Positions 8,028 through 15,683 of a stretch of DNA of 64,000 nt are shown piece by piece. The translations under genes were made by a program, and so were the position numbers. The notes under the pieces are model-generated. The model did not search any database and was not told the origin of the DNA. It saw only the letters and a program-made list of their open reading frames with translations. The number at the start of each line of letters is the position of its first letter. Position 1 is the first letter of the stretch. This DNA is from a virus: positions 203,885 to 267,884 of the IMG/VR virus record IMGVR_UViG_3300012582_000194; one strand, written 5' to 3'.

Positions 8028-8171
8028 TTAAGATAAGATACGTCTCATTAACAAGGCTTTTTCACACATAGTGAAATTACCATTGTAAATAAACCTATTT
8101 AGATTTTTACATTGGTCAACTGTATTACATGAACTAATCCATTTAGAAATAATATCAATATTCTCTTCCAT
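8028..8171 (-). CDS. 47-aa hypothetical protein from a predicted leaderless mRNA
   Basis: Frame from ATG at 8171 to TAA at 8028; begins MEENIDIISKWISSCNTVDQ, with three Cys. The ATG lies 4 nt after the -7 box TACCTTTG (8176-8183 in plus coordinates), leaving almost no 5' untranslated region. The strong promoter directly ahead is the main evidence for this short gene. Confidence 0.65.
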   Translation of the reverse strand: MEENIDIISKWISSCNTVDQCKNLNRFIYNGNFTMCEKALLMRRILS

Positions 8172-8175
8172 AGTA

Positions 8176-8207
8176 CAAAGGTAGTTAATTTTGTAGAGAA
8201 ATACAAA
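8176..8207 (-). promoter_or_regulatory. Bacteroidetes-type promoter with dyad
   Basis: Read on the minus strand: TTTG (-33), 20 nt, TACCTTTG (-7). The -33 box lies in TTGTA-N6-TACAA (8191-8206). Drives the 47-aa gene starting at 8171 with a 4-nt gap to the ATG. Confidence 0.8.
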
Positions 8208-8627
8208 TTATATTTTATAAAAATCAGAATTTGTTCTATAATCACCTAAATTAATAGTATCAAATTCATCAAGACTATTGTTTTTCATTACACCCAAATT
8301 GAATAAAGCAACATTAATACGCTCACAATGTGAGACATTATTGTTATCTACCAATATAGCACTTTGTTCACCAAAACCACCGAAATAGTCAGTCTGTGCT
8401 ATTACGTATTTAGCATTTAAATCTTCGGAAACTGGTTTTAATGTTTGATCAAAATCAAAATGTTCATCAAAATCTACAATTGGTGCATTTCTATTAAACT
8501 CTTCAATAGGAATAGCAAAAAATTCATTATGATTATTGTCAGCCAATTTTACTGAATGGACTTTAAACTTTTCAGCAATTATCTGTAAGTTTTCTTTATC
8601 TACAATTACAATGTTTATACTGTGCAT
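8208..8627 (-). CDS. hypothetical protein
   Basis: 139 aa. An acidic central segment (IVDFDEHFDFDQTLKP) precedes a conserved-looking YVIAQTDYFGGFGEQSA block. Has its own strong promoter about 20 nt upstream, so expressed independently, most likely early. No family recognised. Confidence 0.7.
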   Translation of the reverse strand: MHSINIVIVDKENLQIIAEKFKVHSVKLADNNHNEFFAIPIEEFNRNAPIVDFDEHFDFDQTLKPVSEDLNAKYVIAQTDYFGGFGEQSAILVDNNNVSHCERINVALFNLGVMKNNSLDEFDTINLGDYRTNSDFYKI

Positions 8628-8646
8628 ATCCTTTTAATTTGTAATA

Positions 8647-8678
8647 CAAAGATATAAAAAATTGTAATCAAATACAAA
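8647..8678 (-). promoter_or_regulatory. Bacteroidetes-type promoter with dyad
   Basis: Minus strand TTTG, 20 nt, TATCTTTG; the dyad TTGTA-N6-TACAA is at 8662-8677. The gene start at 8627 gives a leader of about 15-20 nt with AAAGGA before the ATG. Confidence 0.8.
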
Positions 8679-8689
8679 TATTTATGATA

Positions 8690-8878
8690 TTAATTAGTAG
8701 CATTTCCAAATTTACCACAGATTCCGCACCTATGTATACCACCAAAATCATACCATTGGTGTTTACATAGTTTAGGTTTGGGTATATTTGTTTTCTTATT
8801 AGATAGTTTCTCTAACACATAAATACGCTCATCATTATTTAAACTTAGTATAAAGTTGTCTAATTGATTTTTATCCAT
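8690..8878 (-). CDS. small zinc-ribbon-like protein
   Basis: 62 aa. A helical N-terminus (FILSLNNDERIYVLEKL) is followed by a metal-site-like C-terminus: C-K-H-Q-W, then H-R-C-G-I-C-G near residues 38-56. Spacing suggests one zinc ion bound by Cys/His. A nucleic-acid or protein-binding adaptor role is inference. Confidence 0.65.
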   Translation of the reverse strand: MDKNQLDNFILSLNNDERIYVLEKLSNKKTNIPKPKLCKHQWYDFGGIHRCGICGKFGNATN

Positions 8879-8880
8879 AT

Positions 8881-9207
8881 TTATATGAGTTTAAGAGCTT
8901 CTAATAATCCTATTTCAAGTGCATCTTCATATTTGACATATGAATCACTATTAAAATCATCATAATTTGTTAATATAATTTGTAATTCTTTCCCAAAGTA
9001 ATTTACAGTAGAAAAGAATTTTAATTGATTTGGATATTCCGATGTATTATATAATACTTCTACTATACAGTTATGATTCTTTCTTAACCATGTCTGTAAT
9101 TCGTATTGAGTTGGTATATTTACTAATACAGTTCCTATGTATTCGAATAAAAATCCTTTTTCTTCTGCTAATTTAGCTGTTTCGAATTTTATTTGGTCAT
9201 CATTCAT
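8881..9207 (-). CDS. hypothetical protein
   Basis: 108 aa, mixed alpha/beta composition; last helix YEDALEIGLLEALKLI. Ends 2 nt before the zinc-ribbon gene start, so probably in one operon with it. No family recognised. Confidence 0.65.
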   Translation of the reverse strand: MNDDQIKFETAKLAEEKGFLFEYIGTVLVNIPTQYELQTWLRKNHNCIVEVLYNTSEYPNQLKFFSTVNYFGKELQIILTNYDDFNSDSYVKYEDALEIGLLEALKLI

Positions 9208-9233
9208 ATTACTTTATTTTATAAAATGTCTGT

Positions 9234-9551
9234 TTATGCTCTAATAAATAATTCCATCTTATGAAATATAGCTTTACCGTCTTCTATTTTATACAATGCA
9301 GAAGATGCTCTTCCTGATAATGGTGCTATACAACTATACACATATCTATAGATGTTTTCTTCTACATGTTCAAAGCATAGGATAGCCATAGCACCTCTTC
9401 TTTGTGGTTTATAATATAAAGCACACAATTCATCAAGAGATAAGCTATCATTTTCAATATGTTTAAAATTCAGGATAGCTCTAAAAGCCTCTGCATGTTC
9501 TTTGATTATTTCAGAATAATCATTTTCTCTTAAGCCATAGCTATTTACCAC
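9234..9551 (-). CDS. hypothetical protein, GTG start
   Basis: 105 aa. GTG at 9551 is the only start giving the full frame (next residues VNSYGLRENDYSE). Contains LCALYYKPQRRGAMAILCFE. No family recognised. Part of a minus-strand run of small genes from about 10.5 kb down to 8.7 kb. Confidence 0.65.
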   Translation of the reverse strand: MVNSYGLRENDYSEIIKEHAEAFRAILNFKHIENDSLSLDELCALYYKPQRRGAMAILCFEHVEENIYRYVYSCIAPLSGRASSALYKIEDGKAIFHKMELFIRA

Positions 9552-9567
9552 TTCTTATACGTTTATG

Positions 9568-9900
9568 TTATCGACTTTGTTCAATTAAGTATAATGTTCC
9601 ATCAACATCTAATCTACCTGCCCACCAACCCATACTAAACCATCCACCTTTAATTGATTTTACAAAGATAATTTTCTCAATAAAATCATCATTTACTTTC
9701 AAATCACCTTTTATAAAATAATCAGTTTCTTTTGAATATAACCAATCGCAATCTTTAACTTCACCTTTCCATAAAGATAGAGTATCTGAATCTATATTAT
9801 TAAAAGGAATTATCTCTGTAATAGTAACAGGACTTCTTCTGCTTTCTCTAATCTTACCATCATCGTAATAATTATACGTTTGATTAAGTTGTACTTCCAT
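9568..9900 (-). CDS. hypothetical protein
   Basis: 110 aa from ATG at 9900 (MEVQLNQTYNYYDDGK), directly after the stop of the upstream gene at 9902. An upstream TTG would overlap that gene and is not needed. Trp-rich C-terminus (GGWFSMGWWAGRLD). No family recognised. Confidence 0.7.
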   Translation of the reverse strand: MEVQLNQTYNYYDDGKIRESRRSPVTITEIIPFNNIDSDTLSLWKGEVKDCDWLYSKETDYFIKGDLKVNDDFIEKIIFVKSIKGGWFSMGWWAGRLDVDGTLYLIEQSR

Positions 9901-9901
9901 A

Positions 9902-10207
9902 CTATTTATTTTTACCAATTATTCTAATATGTTCTATCTTTGTTTCGTATACATTACAAGTGCAATCAACTTCTTTAATGTTGTTAACATCTAATACAAC
10001 ATACGTATAATAATCATCATTAATAGAATACCCAATAATTTCACTCGAAGGGAAAATTCTTTTAATATGATTTATACATTTTTCTTTACATTCACTTTCT
10101 ATCTCCGCTCTAAATTTGTGGATACAAGAGTCTAATGCTATTACAAATATAAATACGATTATAAATATAATCGCACCTAATATTTTTTCAATGGTTGATT
10201 TTTTCAT
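9902..10207 (-). CDS. membrane-anchored Cys-rich protein, paralogue of 30888 C-terminus
   Basis: 101 aa. One N-terminal membrane segment (ILGAIIFIIVFIFVIALDSC), then an exported-type domain with conserved C-x-E-K/C pattern, I/V-KRIFP-(S/N)-S-(E/K)-(I/V), and V-D-C-T-C. The same domain forms the C-terminal part of the protein at 30888 (CREKT, VKRIFPNSK, VSCSC). Paired cysteines suggest a disulfide-stabilised periplasmic domain. Confidence 0.65.
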   Translation of the reverse strand: MKKSTIEKILGAIIFIIVFIFVIALDSCIHKFRAEIESECKEKCINHIKRIFPSSEIIGYSINDDYYTYVVLDVNNIKEVDCTCNVYETKIEHIRIIGKNK

Positions 10208-10210
10208 ATC

Positions 10211-10510
10211 TTATTTCTCTAATTCTTTTTTAATTAATAATTTCAACATAACTGGTGAAATATTAGCACTACCATGACTTCTATTCATATTGTTGATGAT
10301 AGTAAGCAAATCTACTACATTAATACTTGTTTTTGCATAATCATTAGCTTCTAAAGCATTTACAATTTTTTTAGCATCTTCTAAAGTTTCAGAAGTAACT
10401 ACAAAATACTTACCGTGAGGTTTAGTATCAAATGGAATGTCGCTCGTAGGTTTTTCGGTTCTGCCTAGAATTTCAAAGCTTTTTCTTTCTACAATATATT
10501 GATTAGCCAT
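10211..10510 (-). CDS. hypothetical protein
   Basis: 99 aa. Begins MANQYIVERKSFEILGRTEK; a FVVTSETLEDAKKIVNALEA segment looks like a beta-alpha unit, followed by a C-terminal helical part. No family recognised. Starts just left of a TACCTTTG run on the plus strand at about 10521, which has no matching -33. Confidence 0.65.
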   Translation of the reverse strand: MANQYIVERKSFEILGRTEKPTSDIPFDTKPHGKYFVVTSETLEDAKKIVNALEANDYAKTSINVVDLLTIINNMNRSHGSANISPVMLKLLIKKELEK

Positions 10511-10562
10511 AGTATAAATGTTTAGTACCTTTGTATTACCATATAAATAATTCTGTAATTAT

Positions 10563-10919
10563 TTAGAGAAAATAAATATTATGTTGTTCAGTATCCAATA
10601 TAATAGATTCAACATTAAAGAAATTATCTCCTTCAATATAAGCATCTACTTCATCATTTACAAGTATTCTATCCACACTAATCTTAGATAGTAAATATTT
10701 TAAACGAAATTCTTTATTGTCTTCTGTTTTAATAAAGTTGAGTCTATCGTGTTCCCATTGTTTTTTATAGGTTACATGAGCAAAACGTTGAATAATATGG
10801 CACAATTTATCTTTATCCAATGGTAAACTACCATTATGTTTTAATGCAAGTAGCATCTGCATAATACTTAAGAAGATATTACCAAAATCATTATCACCGA
10901 ACTTAATAGCTATTTTCAT
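10563..10919 (-). CDS. hypothetical protein with own strong promoter
   Basis: 118 aa beginning MKIAIKFGDNDFGNIF. Mixed alpha/beta; a His/Lys-rich centre (CHIIQRFAHVTYKKQWEHDR). Preceded by a near-consensus promoter and an 18-nt leader. No family recognised. Confidence 0.7.
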   Translation of the reverse strand: MKIAIKFGDNDFGNIFLSIMQMLLALKHNGSLPLDKDKLCHIIQRFAHVTYKKQWEHDRLNFIKTEDNKEFRLKYLLSKISVDRILVNDEVDAYIEGDNFFNVESIILDTEQHNIYFL

Positions 10920-10938
10920 ATTTCTAAATTTATTTATA

Positions 10939-10970
10939 CAAAGGTATTACAAATTGTATTAACATACAAA
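10939..10970 (-). promoter_or_regulatory. Bacteroidetes-type promoter with dyad
   Basis: Minus strand TTTG, 20 nt, TACCTTTG; dyad TTGTA-N6-TACAA at 10954-10969. Drives the gene starting at 10919. Confidence 0.8.
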
Positions 10971-10985
10971 TAATTCTATATTATT

Positions 10986-11303
10986 TTATCGTTTAATATT
11001 AAAAATATCTTGAATAATCCACACAACACCCTGTACGATAGTTATTAATATAACAATAGGGAGAACTAAATAGGTTATTGGATTTTTAAAATTGGGACCA
11101 TCCAAGCTATGTTTACCTTCGTAATTAACTCCGTTGGTTTTTATAACCTTAATCTTAATAAGGAATGTTTGTATCATATCTGCTACAATATCAAAGAATT
11201 TATTAAATTTTGATACACAGTTAACAATATTCCCTTCTTTATCAATATAACATTTATTACCATTTTTATCAATAAATGGTATATTATTTTCGTTTTGTTT
11301 CAT
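10986..11303 (-). CDS. membrane-anchored hypothetical protein
   Basis: 105 aa. The N-terminal 25 residues are a D/N-K-N/E-G-N repeat-like loop (FIDKNGNKCYIDKEGNIVNC). A C-terminal membrane segment (YLVLPIVILITIVQGVVWII) leaves a short basic end. Probably tail-anchored with the N-terminus cytoplasmic. Unknown role. Confidence 0.6.
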   Translation of the reverse strand: MKQNENNIPFIDKNGNKCYIDKEGNIVNCVSKFNKFFDIVADMIQTFLIKIKVIKTNGVNYEGKHSLDGPNFKNPITYLVLPIVILITIVQGVVWIIQDIFNIKR

Positions 11304-11315
11304 AATTTATTTAGT

Positions 11316-11678
11316 TTATAACATGTAATAAAACATTCCTATATCTTCATTTTTGTCTACGAACTCTTCCCATATTAAATGGAAATCTTTTTGTAATTCT
11401 ATATCTTCTGGATTTTCTTTTACCCAATCAAATACTCCCACATAGTCGGCTTTATCCGATTCATCTTTAGGTCCAAAATAGAATAAATTCATATGATAAA
11501 TTAAACCCTTCCTATGGTCCTTATAGTCAGATTTATCACTTATAATCCAATTCCATACTCTTTTTCTAATACCCTTGCGCTTCGTTTCTAAGTAGTCTAA
11601 AGCAGGAAATAATTTGACATATTGTATAGTTCCCTTAATAGGTTTTTTCCTGTTGATATGAGATGGTAGATTTGACAT
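11316..11678 (-). CDS. hypothetical protein
   Basis: 120 aa; MSNLPSHINRKKPIKGTIQY start, basic first half and acidic second half with many Trp/Tyr/Asp. Lies directly downstream of the ClpX-like gene on the same strand (17-nt gap), so it may be cotranscribed with it. No family recognised. Confidence 0.65.
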   Translation of the reverse strand: MSNLPSHINRKKPIKGTIQYVKLFPALDYLETKRKGIRKRVWNWIISDKSDYKDHRKGLIYHMNLFYFGPKDESDKADYVGVFDWVKENPEDIELQKDFHLIWEEFVDKNEDIGMFYYML

Positions 11679-11695
11679 ACTGTATAGTTTCCTTA

Positions 11696-12853
11696 TTAGG
11701 CTTCATATTGATTATAAATCATATTGATTCTTTCCTCGGTATATTGACATGTAAGCAAATAACTATCAACTTTCTGAGAAGGTAATTCAAACATAACATC
11801 ACTCATGATTTTCTCACAAATTGCTCTAAGTCCTCTAGCACCCAATTTAAATTCCAATGCTTTTTCAGCAATACATGCAATTGCATCTTCTTCTATTTCA
11901 AGCTTAATGTTATCAAGAGCGAATAATCTCACATATTGCTTCAATATAGAATTTCTAGGTTCAGTTAAAATTAATTTCAATGTTTCATTAGTAAGAGCAT
12001 CCAAATGAGTTAGTATCGGCAAACGCCCCAACAATTCAGTTATTAATCCGAATTGAATTAAATCTTGTACAGCAATACATTTCAATAGATTATCTTCGTT
12101 GATTGCTTGTGGAGTTTTGCTAGTGAATCCAACTTTACTATTCACATTCAATCTATTACGGATTATATCTTTAATACCACCAAAAGCACCACCTGAAATG
12201 AAAAGAATATTATCAGTATTCATTACCATCTCATTTTCAATGGCTTGTTTCTTACTTGGCTTTAGATTAACTATACTGCTTTCAAGTATTTTCAATAATG
12301 CTTGTTGTACACCGACACCCGCTACATCAAGCATTTGTGTTCCTTGAGTTCGTTTCTTAGCAATTTTATCAATTTCGTCAATATAGACAATACCTTTTTC
12401 TGCTTTTTTAATATCGAAATCCGATGCTTGTAATAAACGATATAAAATACTTTCAACATCTTCACCAGTATAACCTGTTTGAGTTAATGTAGTTGCATCT
12501 ACAATGCAAAATGGAACATCGAGAATTTTAGCAAGAATTTTAATCAAGTACGTTTTACCTGTGCCTGATTCACCAATCATAATAACATTGGATTTTTCGA
12601 TAATTACATCATCTTCATCTTTACAAGGATTGTTAATTCTCTTATAATGATTGTATGCTGCGACAGCAATAGTTTTCTTTGCTTCATCCTGACCAATAAC
12701 ATATTGATCCAAAAATTCTTTGATTTGTATAGGTTTTAAATCAAATGTTGGCGCTGCTTTTTTTATGAAATCTGGCTTAGAAGCCTTTTTGATAATTTTT
12801 TTAGGAAGTGGTTCAATCACTCTTTTTTTCTTCTTTTTGAATATTGTCTTCAT
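11696..12853 (-). CDS. clpX: ClpX-like AAA+ unfoldase lacking the zinc-binding domain
   Basis: 385 aa. A single ClpX-type AAA+ module: Walker A GESGTGKT (94-101), pore loop GYTG (127-130, GYVG in ClpX), Walker B IVYIDE (155-160), VAGVGVQQALLKILE (177-191), arginine-finger region LLGRLPIL and sensor-2 GARGLRAI (338-345). VGF at 241-243 sits where ClpX has its IGF loop that docks on ClpP. The N-terminal zinc-binding/adaptor domain is absent and replaced by a Lys-rich tail (about 35 residues), so substrate choice should differ. Known of the family: ATP-driven unfolding, delivery to ClpP. Inference: it borrows host ClpP to destroy chosen proteins. Its ATG is 4 nt after the -7 box, so the mRNA should be leaderless. 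Confidence 0.92.
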   Translation of the reverse strand: MKTIFKKKKKRVIEPLPKKIIKKASKPDFIKKAAPTFDLKPIQIKEFLDQYVIGQDEAKKTIAVAAYNHYKRINNPCKDEDDVIIEKSNVIMIGESGTGKTYLIKILAKILDVPFCIVDATTLTQTGYTGEDVESILYRLLQASDFDIKKAEKGIVYIDEIDKIAKKRTQGTQMLDVAGVGVQQALLKILESSIVNLKPSKKQAIENEMVMNTDNILFISGGAFGGIKDIIRNRLNVNSKVGFTSKTPQAINEDNLLKCIAVQDLIQFGLITELLGRLPILTHLDALTNETLKLILTEPRNSILKQYVRLFALDNIKLEIEEDAIACIAEKALEFKLGARGLRAICEKIMSDVMFELPSQKVDSYLLTCQYTEERINMIYNQYEA

Positions 12854-12857
12854 ATTA

Positions 12858-12888
12858 CAAATATACTAATAATTGTGATAAATACAAA
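12858..12888 (-). promoter_or_regulatory. promoter of the ClpX-like gene
   Basis: Minus strand TTTG, 19 nt, TATATTTG, then TAAT and the ATG at 12853. The dyad is a 15-nt variant (TTGT-N7-ACAA, 12873-12887). Confidence 0.75.
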
Positions 12889-12889
12889 T

Positions 12890-13129
12890 TTATGAGAAAT
12901 ATAATGTTAAAAATTCTTTATGAAGCTCTCTAACCTTATGTTTATGCTCTTCTTGTTTATCTTTCCATAAAGACATCATAAATGACTTAGATATAGAATC
13001 CATCTGCCTTTCGGGATATTTCTTATCAAGTAGTTTGATATGCCAATTAATCCAATCTTCGAAAGAATTTAACTCTTTATCTAAATCAGTTATTAGTTTA
13101 TCAATATGATTTTTAGTAATATCATTCAT
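12890..13129 (-). CDS. hypothetical protein
   Basis: 79 aa from ATG at 13129 (MNDITKNHIDKLITDLDKEL), just after the stop of the upstream 46-aa gene. A longer in-frame start would overlap that gene. Helical, charged, likely coiled-coil. Second gene of the operon from the promoter at 13294. Confidence 0.65.
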   Translation of the reverse strand: MNDITKNHIDKLITDLDKELNSFEDWINWHIKLLDKKYPERQMDSISKSFMMSLWKDKQEEHKHKVRELHKEFLTLYFS

Positions 13130-13130
13130 G

Positions 13131-13271
13131 TTATTTACTGACAGGTTCATCTACTATAACAATTTGATTATTCTTTAAATGTGCATTTAAAATAGCAAGA
13201 TGTCCGTCTGCTTGACATACCTGTTTATTATCTACCCACATATACCAATCACCATTTTTTATTTTTTTCAC
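13131..13271 (-). CDS. 46-aa hypothetical protein, GTG start
   Basis: MKKIKNGDWYMWVDNKQVCQ at the start (GTG at 13271), ending VDEPVSK. It fills exactly the space between a near-perfect promoter (13294-13325) and the next gene. NGDWYMWVDNKQV looks like a beta hairpin. An internal ATG ten codons in is possible. Confidence 0.55.
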   Translation of the reverse strand: MKKIKNGDWYMWVDNKQVCQADGHLAILNAHLKNNQIVIVDEPVSK

Positions 13272-13293
13272 AGTTTATACTTTTTTAATAGTA

Positions 13294-13325
13294 CAAAGGT
13301 ACAATAAATTGTAGTTATATACAAA
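13294..13325 (-). promoter_or_regulatory. Bacteroidetes-type promoter with dyad
   Basis: Minus strand TTTG, 20 nt, TACCTTTG; dyad TTGTA-N6-TACAA at 13309-13324. Drives the 46-aa and 79-aa genes to its left. Confidence 0.8.
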
Positions 13326-13378
13326 CGTATTGAGATATACTTTCCTATAATACGTTAAAATGAGACATTATTTACCTA

Positions 13379-13615
13379 TCAATATATATCCATTGTCCAA
13401 CCATTTAATTCATCAAGTTTATTCAATTTATCTATTCTTTCAATAATACTATCTTTCAATTTCGCTGTATTATCATTAGAGCTTTCATTTGCAACATATT
13501 GAATATCACCCATTTTATCCACAGATATTACAACACTGCTAGGTATAGTCGATATACTTTTTGTACAAACATAAAGTGTAAGCTGTCTCAATATTATATT
13601 AAATAAATATTTCAT
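13379..13615 (-). CDS. hypothetical protein
   Basis: 78 aa; hydrophobic N-terminus (YLFNIILRQLTLYVC) possibly membrane-associated, then a short beta segment (SVVISVDKMGDIQYVAN) and a helical end with LNKLDELNGW. No family recognised. Confidence 0.55.
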   Translation of the reverse strand: MKYLFNIILRQLTLYVCTKSISTIPSSVVISVDKMGDIQYVANESSNDNTAKLKDSIIERIDKLNKLDELNGWTMDIY

Positions 13616-13732
13616 AATGTTCTACTTTTAGATTTAATCCATATTATATAACAAATGTATTTCCATAATTATTTTAAAACTTTCGTCTTTAGTTTTACTA
13701 TAATTAGTATATGGGTAAAATTGCGAATTAAT

Positions 13733-13984
13733 ATGAATGATGAAATAATAGGTAATATATTAAAAAGTAATGTACTCTATTGTAAAGAAAATTATTATCC
13801 TTTTATTAAAGGTAGAATATACAGATGTGTAATAACAAATTTTAGTATAGTTATTACAATAGAAAGCAACTGCGGAAATCATAGATATTTTATAATAGAT
13901 ATTAAAGATAGTATGAATAAACTACTAAATCATTTTACTACTGTTCAAGAACATAGAGAATCTATCATCAAAGATTTATTATGA
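13733..13984 (+). CDS. small protein of the EHRxxII-tail family
   Basis: 83 aa from ATG at 13733 (MNDEIIGNILKSNVLYCKEN); an upstream start at 13655 is possible, but the shorter form matches the 85-90 aa of relatives at 18284 and 18538. Shared layout: short helix, (I/V)-Y-C/R-K segment, beta strands, then L-x-x-(Y/F)-x-T-x-x-EHRESIIKDLL. TGA overlaps the next ATG. Unknown function. Confidence 0.65.
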   Translation: MNDEIIGNILKSNVLYCKENYYPFIKGRIYRCVITNFSIVITIESNCGNHRYFIIDIKDSMNKLLNHFTTVQEHRESIIKDLL

Positions 13985-14106
13985 AAATAGATAAAATAGA
14001 ATTAGATTCTCTAAATAGAATGTTAAGAGTTGGTTTTGGTAAACATAATGGGAGATGGTTTTTCAGAATTGATTTATGGTTTGTCGGATATAGAATAACC
14101 AAATAA
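13981..14106 (+). CDS. 41-aa hypothetical protein
   Basis: Starts in an ATGA overlap and ends TAA at 14104. MKIDKIELDSLNRMLRVGFG, then HNGRWFFRIDLWFVGYRITK; basic and aromatic. Overlap coupling and full use of the gap support it as a real gene. Function unknown. Confidence 0.55.
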   Translation: MKIDKIELDSLNRMLRVGFGKHNGRWFFRIDLWFVGYRITK

Positions 14107-14110
14107 ATAT

Positions 14111-14302
14111 ATGGATAAAATTACAGTAATTAAAGCATTTAAGTCTCATGGAATACAATTCAAGAAAGGTGATGTTTTCTATGGGCGATGGGTATATGCA
14201 TCCAATCTTAATAAAGATAAAATACTACCATTAGTCGTAGCATGTAATTATTCGTATGGTCCCTTCCTATTACCTAAAGAAAACTTTATAAAAAATGATT
14301 AA
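14111..14302 (+). CDS. hypothetical protein
   Basis: 63 aa. IKAFKSHGIQFKKGDVFYGR resembles the KGD-type barrel opening of other small proteins here, but there is no shared tail. Overlaps the next gene by 8 nt. Function unknown. Confidence 0.6.
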   Translation: MDKITVIKAFKSHGIQFKKGDVFYGRWVYASNLNKDKILPLVVACNYSYGPFLLPKENFIKND

Positions 14303-14519
14303 GAAGATATTAAGATGCTTATTTATAGTACAGGAAAGAAGTAATAAAGGTAGAACACCTAAATTGGGGAAAGGTTATTTCACTGCCTATAGATTCAATC
14401 CTTACAACCCATTAAGCTATATCACTGTAGTGATAGCATTAATCATTGGAATTATTCTATATGGTATATTAGGTATTTGGAAAGAAATGGATTCTCAAAA
14501 TCCTTTTAAATGGAATTAA
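14295..14519 (+). CDS. single-pass membrane protein
   Basis: 74 aa: basic N-terminal half (RSNKGRTPKLGKGYF), then one long membrane helix (YITVVIALIIGIILYGILGI) and a short C-terminal tail. The positive charge before the helix predicts N-in topology. Function unknown. Confidence 0.6.
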   Translation: MIKKILRCLFIVQERSNKGRTPKLGKGYFTAYRFNPYNPLSYITVVIALIIGIILYGILGIWKEMDSQNPFKWN

Positions 14520-14520
14520 T

Positions 14521-14769
14521 ATGAGCTATTCAAAATTCAAATCTATTTTAAATAAAAACATCTGTTATGATGGATTACAAGATTATACAGTTGAAAATGT
14601 ATTAGTAGAATACTTAAAAATATTAGGCAATACAGAAGATGTAGAAAAGAGTGCTGAATTTTATTCTACACATGTATCAAATGGTATAGACGAAGATAGA
14701 GAGCGAGCTAAACAAGATTATATAGCTGGCGTTAATTATATTATTAATCAATTTTTAAATAGAGATTAA
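14521..14769 (+). CDS. hypothetical protein
   Basis: 82 aa, helical and acidic (VEKSAEFYSTHVSNGIDEDR). Starts 1 nt after the preceding stop. No family recognised. Confidence 0.65.
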   Translation: MSYSKFKSILNKNICYDGLQDYTVENVLVEYLKILGNTEDVEKSAEFYSTHVSNGIDEDRERAKQDYIAGVNYIINQFLNRD

Positions 14770-14771
14770 CT

Positions 14772-15095
14772 ATGATAGGAACAGAAAGAGTAGTATATAA
14801 TGTAATGTCCATATGGGCGTTTGAATGGTATGTGAAAGATTATTTAGATATTAATATAGTAGATGTATTAGAAGAGTTTGGTGGTGCTAAAGATATACGT
14901 ATAGGCAGTCTTATCGAACAAGGAATTTCTAAAAGTATAGCATTTGAATTTAATATCACACAGGATAAATTAGATGTACATGGAGATAATTTATCATATG
15001 ATTCTAAAACAGAATACTATTTATATTCGTTATGTTCTAAAGGACTTATTCAACCAGGTAAATATCTGTTAAATTCTATAATTGAAGTATTATGA
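14772..15095 (+). CDS. hypothetical protein
   Basis: 107 aa; MSIWAFEWYVKDYLDINIVD at the N-terminal side; globular, no motif recognised. Ends in an ATGA overlap with the next small membrane gene. Confidence 0.65.
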   Translation: MIGTERVVYNVMSIWAFEWYVKDYLDINIVDVLEEFGGAKDIRIGSLIEQGISKSIAFEFNITQDKLDVHGDNLSYDSKTEYYLYSLCSKGLIQPGKYLLNSIIEVL

Positions 15096-15202
15096 AAAAA
15101 TCATTAATTATTGTAATAATAGCATCCCTATTAATATTGCTTGTTTTAGGTTCTCTATATTCTGTGTATTGGACATTTACACAACTTGATATGCCTATTT
15201 AA
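15092..15202 (+). CDS. 36-aa membrane peptide, paralogue of 6424 product end
   Basis: MKKSLIIVIIASLLILLVLG followed by SLYSVYWTFTQLDMPI. The second half repeats the end of the lipoprotein at 6424 (LYSVYWAFVQLGMPKG). The conserved LYSVYW-x-F-x-Q-L-x-MP block and the ATGA overlap make this short gene credible. Probably a single-pass inner-membrane peptide. Confidence 0.6.
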   Translation: MKKSLIIVIIASLLILLVLGSLYSVYWTFTQLDMPI

Positions 15203-15217
15203 TTTAAATAATTAATT

Positions 15218-15418
15218 ATGAAAAACTCGTATCATAAAATTTTAATACAAAATATGAAAAATGGTTCATATGGTGAATTACCACCAAGAATAAATAGAGT
15301 AACTAATCCATCTAATTTAAAGCAAATACGAACTGATACTAAATCAGAAATTACTTGGAATACTATTATATTATATGCTGTATTATTTACAACAGCCATT
15401 ATAACAATTATTAATTAA
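15218..15418 (+). CDS. tail-anchored small membrane protein
   Basis: 66 aa; basic, polar first 45 residues (ELPPRINRVTNPSNLKQIR) and a C-terminal membrane helix (TIILYAVLFTTAIITII). Function unknown. Confidence 0.6.
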   Translation: MKNSYHKILIQNMKNGSYGELPPRINRVTNPSNLKQIRTDTKSEITWNTIILYAVLFTTAIITIIN

Positions 15419-15439
15419 TATTAAAACATATTTTAAAAT

Positions 15440-15620
15440 TTATCGTTTAATATAGTATGCGCAAACATCGCATCATATGGTATCTCGAATATTATCATAT
15501 GTTAATTTAAGGCTTTTTATTGATGGTTTACATCTTTTTGTCGCGGAAACAGTATCCCATGCAGCCTTTTTTAGTAATAAGAAAGCAGGACTATTGGAGA
15601 AATTCAATAGTCTGTTTTTA
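15440..15620 (+). ncRNA. candidate structured RNA ending in an intrinsic terminator
   Basis: The interval between 15418 and the next credible start (15684) contains ATGCG-CAAACAT-CGCAT (about 15457-15473), a GC-richer block from GGCT (about 15511) to AGCC (about 15565), and at 15586-15614 a perfect GACTATTG-loop-CAATAGTC hairpin followed by TTTTT. A reading frame runs through it, but its first 69 codons match no relative of the downstream gene. A small RNA or a leader of the operon with denV are the two readings. Confidence 0.4.
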
Positions 15621-15683
15621 TTTAAATTTGGATTTGATTGTAAAATTTTATATATTTGGTGTTATAAAAATAAACTACAAAAT

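Noticed and set aside
10515-10530. Plus-strand TACCTTTGTA as a promoter
   Set aside because: No TTTG at 19-21 nt upstream and no plus-strand gene downstream.
15477-15683. Long N-terminal extension of the protein at 15684
   Set aside because: Relatives at 16341 and 57760 do not have it, and the segment contains a good intrinsic terminator hairpin with T-run.
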